Below are positions 61,545 through 64,000 of a stretch of 64,000 nt of DNA, piece after piece (the stretch's first letter is position 1; every line of letters starts with the position of its first letter). Below the pieces are notes generated by a model. It had not been told where the DNA came from. It did no database searches and was given only the letters and a program-made list of their open reading frames with translations. A program made the position numbers and the translations under genes. The stretch is from Acidilobaceae archaeon (GTDB lineage Archaea; Thermoproteota; Thermoprotei_A; Sulfolobales; Acidilobaceae). The stretch lies in assembly GCA_025058835.1 (NCBI GenBank), contig JANXEI010000002.1, positions 248,001-312,000 of the forward strand. Reading direction: 5' to 3'.

Positions 61545-62600
61545 TTGTCCAGAGTCGAGTCCAGCGTCGGCATCCATGGCTGGGGCGCTTACGTGCCGCG
61601 AGCAAGGCTCCCTATGAGCGAGATAGCCAGAGAGTGGGGCTGGAGCGAGCACCAGTGGAAGGCGCTTGGCATGATAGAGAAGGCGGTGGCTGCTTTTGAC
61701 GAGGACTCCACAACGATGGGCGTGGAGGCCGCTCTCAACGCTATCAAGAGGGCTGGCGTGAGAGGAGAGGAGATAGGGGCTGTCTTCTTCGGCTCCGAGT
61801 CCAAGCCCTATGCTGTGAAGCCGAGCGCTACCATAATTGCAGAGGCCCTCGGCATAACGCCCATAACTATGGCTAGCGACCTCGAGTTCGCCTGCAGGGC
61901 TGCGAGCGAGGGCATGAGGGCCTCGATAGGCCTCATCGCCTCAGGGATGCTCAAGTACACTCTGGTAGTGGGGAGCGATACGGCCCAGGCGAGCCCGGGG
62001 GACGTGCTGGAGTTCACAGCTTCCAGCGGGGCTGCAGCCTTTGTGCTCGGGAGGGCAGAGGGAGCCGCTGCCGTGTTTGAGGGGAGCTTCACATACGTTA
62101 CAGATACCCCCGACTTCTGGAGGCGCGAGGGGGCCCCTTACCCTAGCCACGGCGAAGGGTTTACGGGGGAGCCCGCCTACTTTAAGCACATAACTGAAGC
62201 TGTGAAGGGACTGCTCGGGGAGCTAGGCCTTAGGCCTTCTGACTTCTCATATGCAGTGTTCCATCAGCCCAACGGGAAGTTCCCAGTGAGGGTGGGAGAG
62301 ATGCTCGGCTTCAGGCAGGAGCAGATGAAAGTCGGCCTTGTGACGCCTCAGATCGGGAACACTTACAATGGGAGCGCTCTGATAGGCCTCTCCAGAGTCC
62401 TGGACCATGCCAAGGCCGGCGAGAGGATCCTTGTAGCTCCATTTGGTAGCGGTGCTGGGAGCGATGCTTACAGCATTGTCGTTACCGAGGCGATAGAGGA
62501 GAGGAGGGGGAGGGCTCCCTCTGTTGATCACTACATAAAGAACAAGAGGAACATAAGCTATTCAGAGTACGTAAAGATGAGGAGGATCCTGGTGAAGTGA
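61545..62600 (+). CDS. mvaS: Hydroxymethylglutaryl-CoA synthase (archaeal)
   Basis: Condenses acetyl-CoA with acetoacetyl-CoA to HMG-CoA, the entry to the mevalonate pathway for archaeal lipids. At 351 residues it has the archaeal length. GIHGWGAYVPRARL begins the thiolase-like fold; the nucleophile is Cys117 in LEFACRAASEG; FHQPNGKFP near residue 238 has the catalytic His; and QIGNTYNGSALIGL near 268 follows. The start is the TTG at 61545, with GGAGGTG six bases upstream and a TATA element AGCTTAAAAATC about 30 bases before; longer frames to 61494 would begin before the transcript. It should form a complex with the thiolase and DUF35 protein downstream. Confidence 0.95.
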   Translation: MSRVESSVGIHGWGAYVPRARLPMSEIAREWGWSEHQWKALGMIEKAVAAFDEDSTTMGVEAALNAIKRAGVRGEEIGAVFFGSESKPYAVKPSATIIAEALGITPITMASDLEFACRAASEGMRASIGLIASGMLKYTLVVGSDTAQASPGDVLEFTASSGAAAFVLGRAEGAAAVFEGSFTYVTDTPDFWRREGAPYPSHGEGFTGEPAYFKHITEAVKGLLGELGLRPSDFSYAVFHQPNGKFPVRVGEMLGFRQEQMKVGLVTPQIGNTYNGSALIGLSRVLDHAKAGERILVAPFGSGAGSDAYSIVVTEAIEERRGRAPSVDHYIKNKRNISYSEYVKMRRILVK

Positions 62601-62601
62601 A

Positions 62602-63717
62602 GTGTTCGTGACCAGGGTTGCAATGGAGAAGGTGGACAGGCATTATGAGAAAGGAGTGAGGGAGCTGGCAGCGGGCGTTGCGAGGAAGGCGCTCGAGGGG
62701 GTTGACGGAGTGGATTACGTGATCGTGGCCTCTAGCCTCTCCTATCTGCAAGAACCCCAACTAGACCTGGGGGCTCACCTGGCCTCTGCCCTTGGGCTGA
62801 AGGGCACGAGGGCCCTGAACGTGGAGGCTGGCGAAGCCTCTGGGCTTGCTGCGGCAGAGATGGCATCTGCCCTCCTCAAGGGCAAGGCCTCTCGAGTGCT
62901 GGTGGTCGGCGTGGACAAGCTCACGAACTTCCCCTCTGCAGAGACTTACGCTCACCTCTCCCTTCTGTATGACGAGAGCATATCGACCTACAGCTCTGGC
63001 TTCGGGAGCGTTGCTGGCATTCTCATGAGGCTTTACATGGAGAGGTATGGAGTTGACAGGCTCACCATGGCCCACTGGCCTGCCCTTATGCATAGCAACG
63101 CGAAGCATAACCCCTACGCCATGCTGCGCTTTGCAATAGCTCCGGAGAAGGTCCTCGAGGCCATGCCTATGGCAGACCCCATCACTCTCATGGACAGCTT
63201 CCCCCTCGGCGACGGTGCTGCTGCAGTTCTCTTGGAGTCCAAGCCTAGAGATGCGCTGGCAGAGCTGGTCGCGGTAGAGTCAGCAGTAGGCCCTGCTAGC
63301 GTGGCCTGGAGCGAGGATCCTCTGTTCATCGAGCCTCTCGCGCTTGCCTTCAACAGGCTCTCTGAGAGGTACCAGGTGGGAGAGGTAGACCTGGTGGAGC
63401 TCCACGATTCCTTTACCATAACTGCCCTCATGGTGCTAGAGTCGATGGGGCTAGAGGAGAGGGGGAAGGCAGCGGAGGCAGTCGCTTCTGGCCGCTTCTC
63501 TCCCAACGGCGAGTTGCCCGTCAACCCCAGCGGGGGGCTGAAGGCAAGGGGCCATCCCATTGGGGCGACTGGAGTGTACCAGCTGGCGGAGGTGGCGCTG
63601 CAGCTGGCGGGCAGCTTCCCGGGGCTGAAGGTCGAGGGAGCAAAGAGAGGTCTAGCAGTCTCAGTTAACGGCTTCGGCTCTAGCGCTTACGTTGCATACT
63701 TGAGGGGGGTGCTGTAG
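62602..63717 (+). CDS. Archaeal thiolase of the HMG-CoA synthase complex, catalytic Cys replaced by Glu
   Basis: A 371-residue thiolase-fold protein in the place of the archaeal acetoacetyl-CoA thiolase. NVEAGEASGLAAAEMA near residue 73 aligns with the family's N-V-E-A-A-C-A-S-G, so the nucleophilic Cys is Glu78. The second-half motifs remain: VELHDSFTITALMV near 270, NPSGGLKARGHPIGATG near 312 (catalytic His) and VNGFGSSAYVAYL at the end. GTG start one base after the HMG-CoA synthase stop; the DUF35 gene follows after three bases. In Methanothermococcus these three proteins form one complex. This copy may be structural only, with acetoacetyl-CoA coming from another source. Confidence 0.88.
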   Translation: MFVTRVAMEKVDRHYEKGVRELAAGVARKALEGVDGVDYVIVASSLSYLQEPQLDLGAHLASALGLKGTRALNVEAGEASGLAAAEMASALLKGKASRVLVVGVDKLTNFPSAETYAHLSLLYDESISTYSSGFGSVAGILMRLYMERYGVDRLTMAHWPALMHSNAKHNPYAMLRFAIAPEKVLEAMPMADPITLMDSFPLGDGAAAVLLESKPRDALAELVAVESAVGPASVAWSEDPLFIEPLALAFNRLSERYQVGEVDLVELHDSFTITALMVLESMGLEERGKAAEAVASGRFSPNGELPVNPSGGLKARGHPIGATGVYQLAEVALQLAGSFPGLKVEGAKRGLAVSVNGFGSSAYVAYLRGVL

Positions 63718-63720
63718 AGA

Positions 63721-64000
63721 ATGGTCAGGACGCCTCCGGTGGTCTGGAGGTCTAGAGTGCACAGGTATAGGCTCGTGGGGAGCAAGTGCAAGTCATGCGG
63801 GGAAGTTTACTATCCCAAGATCTTCTCCTGCCCTTGCGGCGGAGAAGCAGAGGAGGTAGAGCTGCCTAAGGTAGGAAGGCTGATCAGCTATAGCGTTGTG
63901 TACGCAGTGGACGAGGAGTCTCGCGACAGGAGCCCAGTTATCGTAGGCCTCATCGACCTGGGCGTGACGAGGCTCGTGGGAGAGATTGTGGACGTGACGC
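63721..64000 (+). CDS. DUF35 zinc-ribbon/OB-fold protein of the thiolase-HMG-CoA synthase complex, 5' part
   Basis: The first 93 residues are in the window. After a helical start (VVWRSRVHRYRL) comes a zinc ribbon with CKSCGEVYYP near residue 23 and CPCGG near 37, then OB-fold strands (VGRLISYSVVYAV, SPVIVGLIDL). This DUF35 protein (COG1545) bridges thiolase and HMG-CoA synthase and shares the pantetheine-binding site in the known archaeal complex. ATG 63721, three bases after the thiolase stop. Its 3' end is beyond the window. Confidence 0.93.
   Translation, partial: MVRTPPVVWRSRVHRYRLVGSKCKSCGEVYYPKIFSCPCGGEAEEVELPKVGRLISYSVVYAVDEESRDRSPVIVGLIDLGVTRLVGEIVDVT

Overview
The window is a gene-dense, GC-rich piece of a chromosome from a hyperthermophilic crenarchaeon (Thermoproteota, most like Desulfurococcales or Acidilobales; I cannot fix the genus by eye). 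Grounds: archaeal 16S and 23S rRNA genes, ribosomal protein eL38 (known among archaea from crenarchaea) and L10e, Cdc48-type ATPase, LysW-dependent amino-acid synthesis, the archaeal mevalonate entry cluster (HMG-CoA synthase, thiolase, DUF35), the archaeal CoA pathway, TATA boxes about 26 nt before starts, and heavy use of TTG and GTG start codons. I see no insertion sequence, prophage or CRISPR array.

Layout. 1-8.2 kb: start of carA, an ACT-domain protein, an aminotransferase, a YHS metal protein with a copper-type P1B ATPase, a methyltransferase and a surface-anchored phosphodiesterase. 8.3-17.6 kb: Cdc48 ATPase, MoeA, TatC, L10e, a tRNA-thiolation-type ATPase, acyl-CoA dehydrogenase, Sua5 and a BtuF-like protein. 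17.7-27.8 kb: an unknown small gene; a split B12-dependent acyl-CoA mutase with its MeaB GTPase; a surE/glycosyltransferase operon; MarC; a fused 3-hydroxyacyl-CoA dehydrogenase/enoyl-CoA hydratase. 27.8-36.3 kb: two ABC exporters, an Ard1-type acetyltransferase, the CoaBC/pantoate kinase/phosphopantothenate synthetase cluster and a VTT membrane protein. 36.4-41.4 kb: two candidate small RNAs, then 16S and 23S rRNA without introns, without a spacer tRNA and without 5S. 41.5-52.7 kb: triosephosphate isomerase, an amidohydrolase and a nearly complete LysW-based arginine/lysine cluster in two divergent arms (lysW-X-J-K-membrane pair-X, and lysY-Z-argG-argH). 52.6-61.4 kb: eL38, a beta-CASP RNase, FdhE, and a Tat-exported formate dehydrogenase operon with FdhD. 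61.4-64 kb: tRNA-Phe and the mevalonate cluster, running off the end.

How the genes work together. The molybdenum formate dehydrogenase is served by MoeA, FdhE, FdhD and TatC, all in the window. The mutase carries Gln instead of the Arg that methylmalonyl-CoA mutase uses to bind its carboxylate. It therefore looks like an isobutyryl-CoA or 2-hydroxyisobutyryl-CoA type enzyme, and with the acyl-CoA dehydrogenase and the fused hydratase/dehydrogenase it could form a C4 acyl-CoA route to acetoacetyl-CoA. 

The most unusual observations are: a candidate C/D box RNA and a candidate H/ACA-like RNA in front of the rRNA operon, each placed correctly behind its own TATA box; a pantoate kinase with no canonical start codon, whose only sensible start is an AUA overlapping the upstream stop; a mevalonate-cluster thiolase whose nucleophilic Cys is Glu; an FdhD lacking its CxxC; a perfect 19-bp operator-like palindrome before the mutase; and the fact that all twelve tail-to-tail gene pairs overlap or abut.
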